From Lineus longissimus (taxonomy: Eukaryota; Nemertea; Pilidiophora; Heteronemertea; Lineidae), in contig NC_088311.1 in assembly GCF_910592395.1 (NCBI RefSeq), forward strand, positions 12,028,501-12,092,500: 64,000 bases of DNA, given 5' to 3'. A program made the translations under genes and the position numbers. The notes under the pieces were generated by a model. That model saw only the letters and a list, made by a program, of their open reading frames with translations. It ran no database searches and was not told the origin of the DNA. Shown here piece by piece: positions 57,001-59,160 of this stretch; position 1 is the first letter of the stretch, and each line of letters opens with the position of its first letter.

Positions 57001-59160
57001 TCATTAATAGAGTAGCCTACAGGCCTATCGAACTGGTGATAAAAATGTTTTGTGCATGCGTCGTGAGAACTGAAGAAAAAAGAGAACTAAAAACAGGTTT
57101 CGAATGGTGCGCGTTTTCTTTTTTGCCTTAGGCCTTTACAAAATTGTCAAAAAAAATGTCTTTTGTGCTGTCGGAAACATGAAAAAAAGAATATCTACAA
57201 AAGCTATATCTTACCCTTGAACACTTTAACCAGTTCTCCCATCCCCCATGATGCCAACGTTTCCTCCACGTCCATTTCAAAGATCAGCGAAAACGAAGTT
57301 TGGCTTTTGAAGCGGGTTAAAAATGGCGGCGATCGACGCTGGACGTCTGCTGTCTGGGGGCGCATTCTGATTGGTCGAAGCTTACTACTATAAGTGGTTA
57401 ATTCACAAAATCAGTGATTCTGATTGGTTGGCTGATTTTACTACTTGAAATGGTAAAAAAGTATTCATGCTGTTTGGATTTCAAGTAGTTACTCTAACTA
57501 TGAAAATAGTTATGTTAACTACTTATTGGTAAACGTATCGTTAACAACTTCAAATGGTAAATGATTTACTATTTAATTTTTGGAGTGCATTATTAACGAC
57601 AATGAAGGTCAACAAGTAGAACTTGGACAGTTAGCTGAAATTGAGTAGAGCGACAAGGGAAATGACTGACAGTTTTTAGATGAAGAGCCAGTTTAGCAAG
57701 AATAAACAAGATTGTTATTTGTTTCATCAGATAAAATGTATCCATATCCCAGTGAAAGGAATGGCAAGTTGCCATTGAAATAATACACCTGCCTTCTCTT
57801 CATTTACACAGCAACATTTCATCCGTCGTAAGCATTCAACGGTTGCAACGCACAACCCATTTTTAATAAGGGCAGCTTTGATTTTGCGTTGGTGCGTGCT
57901 GCATGACCCTGTTGTAGGTTTTCTCATAAACAGTTTGTCATGACCAGAGCACGTAACTGACATGAATAAGTATGATTAATTTCACTAAATGAAATAGCAG
58001 CTTTCAGGTTAGATCCCATCCGCGACCTGATACCTATCCTGATCCCGATCCCGGAAACGTGATAGACGAATCTCTCTACAAGTTCAGGTCATCAATGTCT
58101 ATTGTTGGAGTAAAATGGGCATCATCGCTACAGTCACGGTAAAAAGTGACAACTTTGCTGGACTTAGCACGAAATATTTTCAAATCAGGCCTTGGTCGTC
58201 AGCTATGCGAGGAACTAAACTGTATTATATGCGATAGCTTTGAAGTCACGTCTATCACAAATAAAACGTCGAAAGATGGCAAAGGTGATGATTGCAGCGG
58301 CTAGCGTCGACCTCGAATGGGATTAAATCGTAGGTCATAGCAATTTACTTGCAAAATAGCTCGCTTGCAGGGCACTTTATCAAGCCTTTTATTTCTACAG
58401 TTCTGACGCTAAAAGCAAAAACATTGTACTATGATTACATATTGTGAACATTGTGGACTACCCGAAAACCAGCAAAAAAAGAATTATATATATAATAGAC
58501 TCATCAGCCAGCAAACCTATCCTTTAACGTGCATGCCTGTTCATTGGAAAAGGTAGGAAACTGTTGGTTGGCCAATTTGCAAGAATCTCTGACTACTCCC
58601 CTCAGCAGATTGTGCCTTGACCAAAATGGCATCAATTTCTTATTTTTCTGAGAAAATACCGTTCATTCATCAGTGCATTATGATGGCAAAAAGTAAAAGC
58701 AAAAGCGCTGCAATGCACTGCGCTATGTAGGTTTAGGTTTCAATGAACACGATTTTACTTGAATCGCACATTACATCGAAATCACAGAACCAAATCAGGT
58801 AATCCGGTGTGCAGTGAGGCATGAAATAACAAGGCCATAACAGGTGCGTTATTGCAGCCTAGTTAGGCACAAACTGTGAAATGAAATGTATTTTCTCGGA
58901 AAAAACATAAATAGGCAAAGAATTTAGGTAGATAAATTACAACAAATGGCATTAAACCTTGTGCTGAGGGGAATAGTGCATTCGTTTTACAATATTTTTT
59001 TGTTGACGTTGTTTTTCTTGCAGACGAGGGAGGCAAGGGAAGTGAGTGCCGCAATGTCTATCCAAACAGACAGAGATGTGATGACTGGGCTAGGGTCGGA
59101 GAATGTAGTAGAAATAGATGGATGATCTACAACTGCGCCAAATCATGTAATTCTTGCTGA
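5847..59160 (+). CDS. CAP/SCP - EGF - ShKT mosaic secreted protein (10 exons)
   Basis: Joined exons: 5847-6029, 8202-8353, 11832-11922, 32720-32808, 33409-33530, 35168-35206, 36415-36510, 37076-37195, 42477-42752 and 59024-59160. They total 1305 nt (434 residues plus TGA), and every junction is GT-AG and keeps phase. Order: signal peptide (about 1-19), CAP domain (about 28-185), Cys-rich hinge (about 195-225), EGF-like (about 226-257), then four ShKT modules to the C-terminus. CAP signatures are HNYLR at 37, GEN at 98 and GHYTQ at 138. H82, E99, E121 and H139 match the conserved metal-site tetrad of CAP proteins. CAP proteins are secreted and act in sterol/lipid binding, reproduction, defence or venom; the role here is unknown. 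The CAP plus Cys-rich tail resembles CRISPs, but the EGF and ShKT array is different. Additional alternative exons in the long introns cannot be excluded. Confidence 0.85.
6710..7436. mobile_element. Mutator-like MITE in intron 1 (727 bp)
   Basis: The two ends are a near-perfect inverted repeat of about 45 bp. It begins CGGCTGTTATAAAACGCGG and contains a palindromic CCGCGGAAATCCGCGG. The 9 bases GAGTTCACG occur directly on both sides (6701-6709 and 7437-7445), a target-site duplication. A 9-bp duplication with long TIRs is the hallmark of Mutator-like elements. No transposase is present, so it is non-autonomous. Confidence 0.8.
8202..8353 (+). CDS. CAP gene exon 2: CAP domain core
   Basis: Preceded by a pyrimidine-rich tract and AG, and ended by AAAA|GTAAGT. 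Encodes residues 62-112, including the WDDRLEERAQKWA helix, C78, H82 and the GEN motif at 98-100. Enters in phase 0 and leaves two bases of a Lys codon completed by exon 3. Confidence 0.85.
8354..9336. other. Start of intron 2, no recognised element
   Basis: Intron sequence with short open frames only. It ends in a 26-base C tract (9311-9336) directly before the fold-back element. Confidence 0.5.
9337..9948. mobile_element. Fold-back element in intron 2
   Basis: Arms of about 170-190 bp (roughly 9337-9510 and 9763-9948) are diverged inverted copies of each other, separated by about 250 bp. Shared arm motifs include GGGGATTCG, ACAGTGTCAGCAA and TATCATCTAGATA-like inner ends. No coding capacity or clear target duplication. 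Probably a palindromic MITE. Confidence 0.6.
10385..10795 (+). repeat. Promoter-like dispersed repeat, copy 1
   Basis: About 410 bp that match 24957-25371 in the same orientation at roughly 85% by eye. Homology ends sharply at CATGCAGTACCG in both. The copies carry a CCAAT motif (GGACCAAT) followed by a GCTTA or TATAAATA region and a GC-rich block, like an LTR U3 or a gene promoter. No terminal repeats or TSD were identified. Confidence 0.65.
11832..11922 (+). CDS. CAP gene exon 3: CAP domain, GHYTQ motif
   Basis: Acceptor TTTGCAG, donor CAG|GTATGA. Encodes residues 112-142 with the WYGE helix (E121), a paired C132/C137 and GHYTQ at 138-142, the most diagnostic CAP signature (His139). Enters after two bases and leaves in phase 0. 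Confidence 0.85.
12239..12302. repeat. Inverted-repeat arm with (GGACT)n, pairs with 13028-13098
   Basis: The sequence around TTCGAAAACCCTGGATCAAC followed by tandem GGACT units reappears as its reverse complement at 13028-13098. The arms are about 60-70 bp and about 730 bp apart. No coding content in between. Confidence 0.6.
13028..13235. repeat. Inverted-repeat arm plus (GAAACACA)n-like minisatellite
   Basis: 13028-13098 pairs with 12239-12302. The A-rich GAAACACAGAAAC minisatellite at 13165-13235, preceded by TAGTTGTAAAACAAG, pairs in inverted orientation with 13925-14030. This suggests two overlapping fold-back structures between 12.2 and 14.0 kb. Confidence 0.5.
13925..14030. repeat. 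Inverted copy of the GAAACACA minisatellite
   Basis: Tandem GTTTCTGCGTTTC units followed by CTTGTTTTACAACTA, the reverse complement of the block at 13145-13235. Confidence 0.6.
14490..15040. repeat. Dispersed repeat, copy 2 (inverse of 570-2130)
   Basis: Matches the reverse complement of copy 1 in three consecutive blocks but lacks about 930 internal bases. The junction is near 14725-14745. A 124-residue minus-strand open frame (14252-14626) overlaps it and has no recognisable domain. Confidence 0.6.
15367..15684 (-). repeat. BEL/Pao 3' LTR
   Basis: 318 bp, identical by eye to 23156-23473. In the element's orientation it runs from TGTTGAGAAG to CTTAACAACA, so it is bounded by TG and CA. Confidence 0.9.
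15685..15697 (-). promoter_or_regulatory. Polypurine tract of the BEL/Pao element
   Basis: On the minus strand, a purine-only run AAGAGGAGGGGAA abuts the 3' LTR, the expected site of plus-strand priming. Confidence 0.7.
15698..16647 (-). other. BEL/Pao 3' non-coding region
   Basis: About 950 bases between the end of the integrase frame and the polypurine tract. No open frame resembling an envelope gene was found. Confidence 0.6.
16648..17673 (-). CDS. pol: BEL/Pao pol, C-terminal part: integrase
   Basis: 341-residue frame carrying the second half of the integrase zinc site (CSRC near the start), the catalytic core (GMDFAGPF, LTDNGSNF and the PHFGDVFE region) and the DUF5641 tail (WKMGRVLEVYPDEDG). 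It is the direct continuation of the upstream pol frame but displaced by one frame. The break lies near 17700, between the HH and CC halves of the zinc-binding motif. The ATG at 17673 is therefore unlikely to be a real start. Integrase inserts the cDNA into host DNA. Whether the shift is real or a sequence error cannot be told here. Confidence 0.9.
   Translation of the reverse strand: MICSRCVLKKSKPPSQQMAPIPQFRFSQPTRAFGKCGMDFAGPFLTKQGRGKIRNKRYLAVFTCLQTRAVHLQPVYQMDTDSFLMAFARMTSWRSVPEEVLTDNGSNFVAGERELRELVNAIDWTKVQQKTVGYQNTRGVTWHFNPPGSPHFGDVFEIMVKAAKRALKISIGNADINDEEFLTFVVDAEGLLNSRPLTPPSSDPEDQLPLTPNHFLHGQLGGQLAPPSTDELRFNPRRRWRRIQDILKQFWQRWQRELLPQLHNRKKWLFPSHNLKPDDILLVIEERLPRGQWKMGRVLEVYPDEDGLVRTAKVMTSNWEYVRPVNRLCPVEFPEMTTSVW
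17630..20734 (-). CDS. pol: BEL/Pao pol: protease, reverse transcriptase, RNase H
   Basis: 1034 residues. The aspartic protease-like DUF1758 motif DDGSSES is near residue 64. The reverse transcriptase follows, with the FGDTSSPF region and the catalytic YVDD near residue 480. RNase H follows (SDASKDAFSAV near 662, then YWTDS). The first half of the integrase zinc domain (HDAVGH) is near the end. The frame stays open upstream to the gag stop codon at 20813-20815 and is the same frame as gag, so pol has no need of its own ATG and is probably made as a gag-pol fusion. The last ~20 residues are out of frame after a one-base shift near 17700. Confidence 0.9.
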   Translation of the reverse strand: MSTPAKSSFTAKKPKKHEDKAPKQDSKDNQGSQFASMGGNISLRTVPVMLKYKDRIIHTNAMLDDGSSESYLLENIAHQLKLPVLETAKKVSIVFGAKVEEYHTMRVEGLTIQGVEQEENFQISSIWTHPVLVGEPAVVNWDKAADNWKHLTGVPFPVKPKGKKIGILIGNRHAYFHRSLREIAAEEKTGPIARLTPLGWTCIGPVSKEESEEWDSSTTQYTYHATMDDPITEVKTMVKQLWELDAIGFGRAEHGPKENNMTPEERRAQETVLNSMKMVGGRYEVVTPWRYGQPKLPHNLRAVSKRQDKMEMNLQKKDPKFYAKCKEVIEQQVRKGYLLPIGPVAEAKDEGFHIPVFPVRDDSRATTKVRMVLDCAAKFDGTSLNSNILPGPKLLNDLVEVLLRFRRYPVAIVGDVSEMFLQIGLDPDSRRFYRIVWEQQVLEYQRTIFGDTSSPFKANLVIREHSPKLKNQYPEAADTVENALYVDDAIDSRCSTGEAKKTRSEMTEMLDRGGMKMRKWLSNDPEVLEDVPQSDKATFLDINGKETLPCQKALGILWLAEEDVITVKPRLREGEYPATRRGMLRCIAALFDPLGLVDPFRIRVWILFQRTWIRKEDWYSPLEEDLALEWSLWKKELPHLDNIRVSRHLGMNTSYQTELHVFSDASKDAFSAVVYARTLMTDGRILVRLVIAKTRLSPLKAISIARLELCGAVIGTRLVKKVIKPLESGRGAKQLMVTYWTDSMNVLFWICRPGKQFKPYVANRVGEIQERTSTDQWRHIPTKLNPADISSRGMAVEELARSQLWWEGPSFLKVSESTWPEKKIAVPDETTDIEKTSTFAVQEAQPEQNETMMFPLHPSRWSDMGRLTRRIGFVRRIMMWLLKRPLPPGAKTWIDELSPEEYRQAEDCLSRQAQKDVFGRELKDLMAGKSLQKTSHLIPLSPYLDKERRLLRIKSRLERIDYISEEEKYPIIMPRKHPVSQLLVKRAHDAVGHPVGRDATMVELRRKYWVICKRSCPLLGNDMQSMCVEEIKTT
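20813..20815 (-). other. In-frame TGA separating gag and pol
   Basis: Gag and pol are in the same frame with only this TGA between them, in the context ACT TGA AAA. The stop falls within the region that, in typical BEL/Pao polyproteins, carries a third Cys/His-rich segment ending in a LLH-like motif. Here NHRLLQ follows the stop. Either a recent nonsense change or a readthrough signal. Confidence 0.8.
20813..22969 (-). CDS. gag: BEL/Pao gag
   Basis: 718 residues. An acidic N-terminus is followed by a predicted coiled coil (about 120-190). Next come internal repeats of about 55 residues built on DNLQLRQQ and TSDDDYNRW (about 235-340). The capsid-like DUF1759 domain (LPKIQLDKFGGDMAEYRAW, from about 450) follows. 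Two Cys-His knuckles lie near the end (CPVCSESHDVESC and CKVCLAHGHMAVDC). It forms the particle that packages the RNA. It ends in TGA followed without a frame change by pol. Confidence 0.9.
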   Translation of the reverse strand: MCDQEEETQPGAVGPVVGETPRGEEQESAQPRKEDTMEKRSEPSRLTVENVISHNTDFEVEDLSLMPSFLWKIPEDEVTVNQKGDKDNQELGVFTVTRGRINGLKSAVGRTLSKLSSAIGQERSEDELAALEEDVRKKMARVIEAIEEFGRQNNLREKMIDEILKYEEKIDDEINRLRQLKETSVMGSSSHRSKKSSKLPRPSVMKTPFKEYQELLGHQMVDAKEPDMNISRERDTLSYGKDDNLQLRQQSTSDDDYNRWCQMSRRPADEYRIKDNHHQGERDTLRVKDDNLQLRQQGTSDDDYNRWSQMSHRPVDEDRIQDNHHQAKLITPASHDQRPFTAIRWDEPLMPAFQMSRGHTEEDISHDEPRQIRQITPTGQDSDQRPYTRRRCDDPPSQYVGETHWRNASGNTYRVEPVSTTAADGGPWSQYTMVEQPYNHRPPQQYNRPQGLPKIQLDKFGGDMAEYRAWRAAFNTAIDRTTMADEEKMLRLRSVLTGKPKTLINDLQAYTSAQYKEGLKRLEREYGGDKREGSRLLEKLFKFPVIKDDEKEKVKKLKELLNSINTAISFMETAGRQGELGDGMMFTIVKSKIPETELFLFAQWQHQGKKEDSLFNIQTWLEELVDMKTRVKEAVVGVEQQKKTWERTDNEVKPWKKNRTFAVAESRCPVCSESHDVESCPKFKVLSLSNRLRTVKQRGLCKVCLAHGHMAVDCIKGT
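23140..23151 (-). promoter_or_regulatory. Primer-binding site of the BEL/Pao element
   Basis: On the minus strand, TGGTAGCAGAGC starts four bases inside the 5' LTR. It begins TGG, as expected for pairing with a tRNA 3' CCA end. The same 12-mer occurs in front of the second gag at 25836. Confidence 0.7.
23156..23473 (-). repeat. BEL/Pao 5' LTR
   Basis: 318 bp, no differences seen from 15367-15684. It abuts an 18-base C tract (23474-23491) on its outer side. Confidence 0.9.
24001..24202. repeat. Dispersed ~120-bp repeat copy A between two 30-bp direct repeats
   Basis: The 120-bp block 24028-24147 (from CATCCATACTGGTGACTGAC to GCGCAAAGTCCAGTAAGCC) also occurs at 24661-24798 and 47523-47647. 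Here it is bracketed by two copies of a 30-base sequence starting ACAAAACTACGGGCCGTATC (24001-24030 and about 24172-24201). Confidence 0.7.
24661..24798. repeat. Dispersed ~120-bp repeat copy B
   Basis: Same orientation as copy A. It shares with copy C an extra leading segment (AAAAACACG..TA.TAATGGAAAACA) that copy A lacks. Confidence 0.75.
24957..25371 (+). repeat. Promoter-like dispersed repeat, copy 2
   Basis: Matches 10385-10795. This copy has a clear core promoter layout: GGACCAAT near 25256, then TATAAATA near 25275, then a GC-rich block and CATACAGGGTGATACAGAG. It lies about 470 bp upstream of the primer-binding site of the second Pao element but does not continue into it. Confidence 0.65.
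25440..25832 (+). repeat. Probable 5' LTR remnant of a second Pao-type element
   Basis: Inferred from position. It ends at AAAACA three bases before a primer-binding site identical to that of the BEL/Pao element. It contains a TATA box (GGTATAAAAGTG near 25658) and an AATAAA-rich 3' part. No matching second LTR exists downstream, and the left edge is uncertain. Confidence 0.45.
25836..25847 (+). promoter_or_regulatory. Primer-binding site of the second Pao-type element
   Basis: TGGTAGCAGAGC, the same 12-mer as at 23140-23151 but on the opposite strand, about 95 bases upstream of the gag ATG. Confidence 0.65.
25943..27783 (+). pseudogene. gag: Pao-type gag, frameshifted and pol-less
   Basis: The main frame (604 residues, 25943-27757) has a coiled-coil N-terminus, an Arg/Pro/Ser-rich linker and a DUF1759 capsid-like domain from about residue 265 (LPKVELVTFSGDPLRYW). 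The Cys-His knuckles (CKSEDHAIWHC, CFRCLSSFHLGENC) are in a different frame starting near 27430, so one frameshift lies at about 27380-27435. No protease or reverse transcriptase follows: at about 27790 the sequence switches to an unrelated minus-strand pseudogene. It is sense to the host gene and only distantly similar to the gag at 20813-22969. Confidence 0.85.
27790..30330 (-). pseudogene. Decayed member of an unnamed multicopy invertebrate gene family
   Basis: Five or more minus-strand fragments fall in collinear order: 29976-30326, 29762-29989, 29323-29673 with 29081-29326, 28640-29068, then 28500-28640 and 27856-28314. Segments such as SGAGTTHNTNWIAIQ, LPGWTGYDTKL, VLVFDQAIYSQAQQIRW, FIRATREGEW-like text and QTIEQTVSRDSK match, from memory, a large uncharacterised family repeated in cnidarian, mollusc and echinoderm genomes. 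The copy is broken by a one-base loss near 28519, another shift near 27945 and several stops. Function unknown; its copy number suggests mobility. Confidence 0.6.
30589..30618. repeat. Perfect 14-bp hairpin
   Basis: TACACAAGGGAATT, a TT loop, then its exact reverse complement. Confidence 0.85.
30787..30998 (+). repeat. Minisatellite, three ~75-bp units, Ser-rich if translated
   Basis: Three diverged units begin TCTTCTGATTGTG at about 30787, 30862 and 30937. In one frame they read as Ser/Val-rich text (SSDCVSS units) ending in a stop at 30998. No start, splice signals or domain support a gene. Confidence 0.6.
31000..32700. other. End of intron 3, no recognised element
   Basis: AT-rich sequence with short open frames only. 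A motif TACTAGCATTGTACCCGT near 31793 resembles TACTAGCATGATACCCGT near 977, suggesting a shared old repeat. Confidence 0.45.
32720..32808 (+). CDS. CAP gene exon 4: CAP domain C-terminal strand
   Basis: Acceptor TTTTTCAG, donor AAC|GTGAGT. Encodes VTWQNTTLLGCGWNRC and the following FCHYGP, the conserved end of CAP domains (W145, C153, C158, C167). Follows phase 0 and leaves two bases. Confidence 0.85.
32923..32970. repeat. GATATGATATAA-type microsatellite
   Basis: Imperfect tandem GATGATATGATATAA units. Confidence 0.8.
33409..33530 (+). CDS. CAP gene exon 5: end of CAP and Cys-rich hinge
   Basis: Acceptor TTTTCCTGCAG, donor TGTG|GTAAGT. Encodes GNIYPSYGNSPRRPY, which closes the CAP domain, then CKKCPMGFELCMNNGLC, a hinge with four cysteines like the linker of CRISP-type proteins. 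Ends in phase 1. Confidence 0.85.
34225..34790. repeat. Two tandem ~306-bp repeats in intron 5
   Basis: Units start GCACGTTTCT at 34225 and 34531. Both contain GAACTTGAAA.TTTGTACACATGAC and a later AGCAAGGAT.CATCACA. Identity looks around 70-75%. Confidence 0.7.
35168..35206 (+). CDS. CAP gene exon 6: 39-nt micro-exon of the hinge
   Basis: Acceptor TTTCAG, donor TGCA|GTGAGT. Encodes 13 residues with two cysteines (APSACANSASKC). Symmetric phase 1-1, so it can be skipped without a frame change. Confidence 0.7.
35677..35726. repeat. Short hairpin element, 12-bp perfect stem
   Basis: AATTAGGCCCCG and its exact reverse complement flank a core CGTGGTGGCGCTGAGGCGG. The left stem and core recur at 38249-38285 without the right stem. 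Confidence 0.7.
36415..36510 (+). CDS. CAP gene exon 7: EGF-like module
   Basis: Acceptor CTGCTTGCAG, donor GAGC|GTAAGT. Encodes one six-cysteine EGF-like module with the characteristic CKNGG, a CQCKC pair and a final WEGTHCE. No calcium-binding consensus is visible. Symmetric phase 1-1, typical of shuffled extracellular modules. Confidence 0.85.
37076..37195 (+). CDS. CAP gene exon 8: ShKT module 1
   Basis: Acceptor CTCCCCACAG, donor TGCG|GTAAGC. Encodes a six-cysteine ShKT-type module ending VCRKTCSVC. It lacks the usual CxxWAxxGxC core (it has CSMASNKAGC), so it is the most divergent of the four. Phase 1-1. Confidence 0.8.
37515..37720. other. Possible tRNA-derived SINE fragment
   Basis: GGTTCAAAACC (about 37550) fits a Pol III B box, but no good A box, poly-A tail or second copy was found. 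Kept only as a weak candidate. Confidence 0.15.
38523..40757 (+). CDS. LINE ORF2 fragment: reverse transcriptase
   Basis: 744-residue open frame whose first ~45 residues look unrelated to LINE protein, so the ATG at 38523 is fortuitous. RT motifs follow: LVKPLLKKP, the NYRPVSNLTYLSKLIE block, LDLSAAFDTVDH near residue 370, GVPQGSVLGP near 428 and the catalytic YADDNQL near 460. The C-terminal tail LPVSVRALPETSFKRQLK is typical of CR1/Rex-type elements. No stop or frameshift from the linker to the natural C-terminus, so the insertion is fairly young. Confidence 0.85.
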   Translation: MARNAYRTLIQGTLITVPLQWKSDAIIDKATGCYWFTIQFETIPLISLVLNPSHDLDALVDQYNNDLRDTLDKHAPVITRSVIVRPKAPWFSAEIREARSDRRKLERKWRKERTEISRQLFRAQSQLLTDLIDNAKLQYHKSRIESSNCKDLFSAVNELLGKRKTSPLPDHDDPKELAEKFCSFFTSKISKIREKLVSSNAVSTPISEDSVEGCVPGLSSFTHATEDEIRKLVLSIPAKSCTLDPISTVLLKKCVTPLVPVLTSIVNKSMQQGHVPKDLKFALVKPLLKKPTLDCDELANYRPVSNLTYLSKLIERVVAVRLREHMTVNELYDPNQSAYRKGHSTETTLLKVTNDILTSLDVGHEGLLVLLDLSAAFDTVDHTILLGRLQERIGLSDTALHWFSSYLEDRQLSVCIQGFTSAAVSLEYGVPQGSVLGPVLFTIYTISLGDVMNRACIPYQLYADDNQLLTSARCGDNAQCSAMVASTEGGLGHIQSWLSTNWLCLNAPKTDMVNFVSTRRQGSIPSISIIGVQIPKSECVKDLGVWLDEGMTMQTQVKMTCKAAYASLYKIGRIRKYLDRHSVVRLVHALVVSRLDTNNAILYGLPDKTLAPLQRVLNSAARLVCRRRKFDSITPLLRELHWLPVKARVVYKILTLVHKTVVSSGGPMYLSDLLVATSGCTRSTTFKALKIKRSKSRYGDRSFSCCGPYLWNKLPVSVRALPETSFKRQLKTTLFEDYLGGVAP
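38660..40818 (+). mobile_element. 5'-truncated CR1-like LINE in intron 8
   Basis: The reverse transcriptase region is intact but the N-terminal endonuclease is missing. Homology appears to start near 38660, in the linker between endonuclease and RT (DLDALVDQYNNDL). The 3' end carries a short (ATTC)n tail at about 40798-40815, usual for CR1-clade elements. Same strand as the host gene. Confidence 0.85.
42477..42752 (+). CDS. CAP gene exon 9: Gly-rich linker and ShKT modules 2 and 3
   Basis: Acceptor CAACTTCCAG, donor TGTG|GTAAGT. A short TGGGGKPG linker is followed by two closely similar ShKT modules, each with D-C-x2-WAA-x-G-x-C and a terminal MKKNCA+SCN.C. Their similarity points to a recent internal duplication within one exon. 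Phase 1-1. Confidence 0.9.
42780..44060. other. Start of intron 9, no recognised gene
   Basis: AT-rich. Contains three ACTGTAAATGAA microrepeats (42800-42885) and a 9-bp hairpin GTATGTCCC near 43502. Nothing further supported. Confidence 0.45.
44065..44424. mobile_element. Fold-back element (about 360 bp)
   Basis: The arms 44065-44190 and 44294-44424 are inverted copies at roughly 80%. Both read inward from TACTGGATC and CACTCACCAATAAGATCCC and contain ACCGCCTCGATG. About 100 bp of loop separates them, and a 23-base C tract follows at 44435. Confidence 0.7.
45605..46596. mobile_element. Long inverted-repeat element, ~290-bp arms
   Basis: The arms 45605-45901 and 46306-46596 are inverted copies with very few differences by eye. 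The outer ends read GGTCACGTTAGGGAG and, inverted, GGTCTCGTTAGGGAG. The 404-bp centre contains a perfect 25-bp hairpin (45903-45971) and no coding frame. Non-autonomous; no target duplication could be assigned. Confidence 0.8.
45903..45971. repeat. Perfect 25-bp inverted repeat inside the long IR element
   Basis: GGACCGAGAAATCAATGATT plus five more bases at 45903-45927 is exactly reverse-complemented at 45947-45971, with a 19-base loop. Confidence 0.85.
46821..46841. repeat. Fragment of the ~120-bp dispersed repeat, inverted
   Basis: GGCTTACTGGACTTTGTGCA is the reverse complement of the 3' edge of copies A-C with one change. Confidence 0.5.
47523..47647. repeat. Dispersed ~120-bp repeat copy C
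   Basis: Closely matches copy B (24661-24798), including the leading TAATGGAAAACA, with a deletion before TTTCGCTCG. Confidence 0.75.
47677..48170. repeat. Two diverged direct repeats rich in ACGAGTG
   Basis: Blocks at 47677-47805 and 48006-48170 both start with ATCAAGAAAACT..ACGAGT and end with ACACGAGTG..GTTTT followed by TTTATCA..T.CCA. Unknown class. Confidence 0.5.
49008..49352. mobile_element. Fold-back element (about 345 bp)
   Basis: The arms 49008-49172 and 49205-49352 are inverted copies. They begin TCAACAAAA, contain AACAATTGG and CTAAAGTATCCACGACAATG, and end at ATGAATGATCTTCAA around a ~30-bp loop. Confidence 0.75.
49419..49507. repeat. Repeat pairing in inverse orientation with 58147-58237
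   Basis: Both copies contain CTCGCATAGCT, AGGCCTGATTTGAAAA and CTAAGTCCAGC.AAGTTGTC in order. The pair brackets the 6.3-kb CACTCC element but lies 1.8 and 0.6 kb outside it. Confidence 0.6.
49510..51274. other. Intron 9 stretch without recognised gene
   Basis: Short open frames only. Contains a 19-base G tract at 50991-51009 amid other G-rich runs (50950-51060), a candidate G-quadruplex region. Confidence 0.45.
51275..51490. repeat. Left terminal and subterminal repeats of the CACTCC element
   Basis: Terminal 17-mer plus clustered TAACTACTT, AACTATT and AACCATTTT motifs on both strands. Confidence 0.65.
51905..52620. repeat. AT-rich tandem repeat, ~280-290-bp unit
   Basis: Units open with TTTAGTCTGATTA at about 51909, 52198, 52303 and 52580. 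The 51909 and 52303 units are nearly full length and share ATAACCCCTTGATACATTGC and CCAGACCTTTGCAAATATCA. The 52198 unit is cut to about 105 bp and the 52580 unit stops after about 40 bp, just past the predicted stop codon of the SAM gene. Confidence 0.8.
52628..53406 (-). pseudogene. SAM gene 3' exon, amplified into ~4 tandem copies
   Basis: The exon after the acceptor at 53407-53408 reads DLPSGAVQPFVLALGDRTS, then TQAFLIIEKNALEY and LLKAVEACFRL. Its frame breaks before a YVLDIEYP-like segment. It is followed on the minus strand by three further copies of a ~190-bp unit (boundaries near 53222, 53035 and 52845), each with ALGDRTSPTQAFLIIE and each frameshifted near the same place. Only the last copy continues to VWQFIEDFGDL and a stop at 52628-52630, matching the family's natural end. 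Which copy is spliced, if any, cannot be seen. Confidence 0.65.
53707..53822 (-). CDS. SAM gene exon 4
   Basis: Acceptor TTATTTTCCAG, donor CAG|GTATAG. Encodes QSVVAMQLLPIMLPPRP and then RPSVTEAMSSFIQF. This LLP-x-xPP block is, from memory, typical of uncharacterised SAM-domain proteins of fish and invertebrates. It enters in phase 1 and leaves in phase 0, matching its neighbours. Confidence 0.65.
54175..54325 (-). CDS. SAM gene exon 3
   Basis: Acceptor GTCTATTTCAG, donor AATT|GTAATT. Encodes a 50-residue helical segment (IEQDYKILFANNDFMTRRW and following) lying between the SAM domain and the LLP block. It enters in phase 0 directly from exon 2 and leaves in phase 1. Confidence 0.6.
54479..54898 (-). 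pseudogene. Two-C2H2 zinc-finger frame with in-frame TGA
   Basis: From ATG at 54898 the frame reads a first finger (CFVCSQN, then HLRMSH) and most of a second (YFLCAQN, TGA at 54767-54769, CQRTFSGVW, HIATH). An Asp/Glu-rich tail follows to a stop at 54479. The spacing of the second finger is complete if the TGA replaces a single residue, so it looks like a nonsense mutation. It lies in the intron between SAM exons 2 and 3. A GTAAGT at 54795 and a CACAG at about 54863 could also make part of it an exon, but the phase would not fit exon 3. Confidence 0.6.
54987..55129 (-). CDS. SAM gene exon 2: C-terminal half of SAM domain
   Basis: Acceptor CTATTTTCAG, donor GGG|GTAAGG. Encodes EGIDEEAFCMLDDEIIKELI followed by PKIGTRMKF, the conserved second half of a SAM domain (helices 3-5). 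The first two bases complete an Asp codon begun in exon 1. SAM domains mediate protein oligomerisation or RNA binding. Confidence 0.75.
55662..55679. repeat. Short interstitial telomere-type repeat (AACCCT)3
   Basis: Three consecutive CCCTAA units, consistent with TTAGGG telomeres. It lies in the first intron of the SAM gene. Confidence 0.8.
56296..56327. repeat. Perfect 32-bp palindrome
   Basis: The half-site CATGTAGGGCCTAGCA is followed directly by its exact reverse complement, then by a second palindrome around GTACATATGTAC. Confidence 0.9.
57215..57275 (-). CDS. SAM gene exon 1: start and N-terminal half of SAM domain
   Basis: ATG at 57275 opens MDVEETLASWGMGELVKVFK, the first two helices of a SAM domain, ending AAGG|GTAAGA. 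Joining to 55129 restores the Asp codon and a continuous SAM domain. The start lies about 310 bp inside the right end of the CACTCC element. Confidence 0.75.
57363..57435 (-). promoter_or_regulatory. CCAAT boxes upstream of the SAM gene
   Basis: Two CCAATCAGAAT motifs on the minus strand (about 57367-57377 and 57418-57428) lie 90-150 bp upstream of the SAM ATG and inside the transposon end. No TATA box is clear. Confidence 0.45.
57480..57588. repeat. Right terminal and subterminal repeats of the CACTCC element
   Basis: Inverted copy of the 17-bp terminus plus clustered GTAGTTA, AACTATGAAAATAGTTA and AAATGGTAAA motifs. Confidence 0.65.
58147..58237. repeat. Inverted partner of 49419-49507
   Basis: See 49419-49507; about 75-80% match over 90 bp. 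Confidence 0.6.
59024..59160 (+). CDS. CAP gene exon 10: ShKT module 4 and stop
   Basis: Acceptor TTTTTCTTGCAG. Encodes a canonical ShKT module (CDDWARVGEC, NCAKSCNSC) whose last cysteine is the C-terminal residue before TGA at 59158-59160. Termination right after the last ShKT cysteine is common in ShKT proteins. Confidence 0.9.
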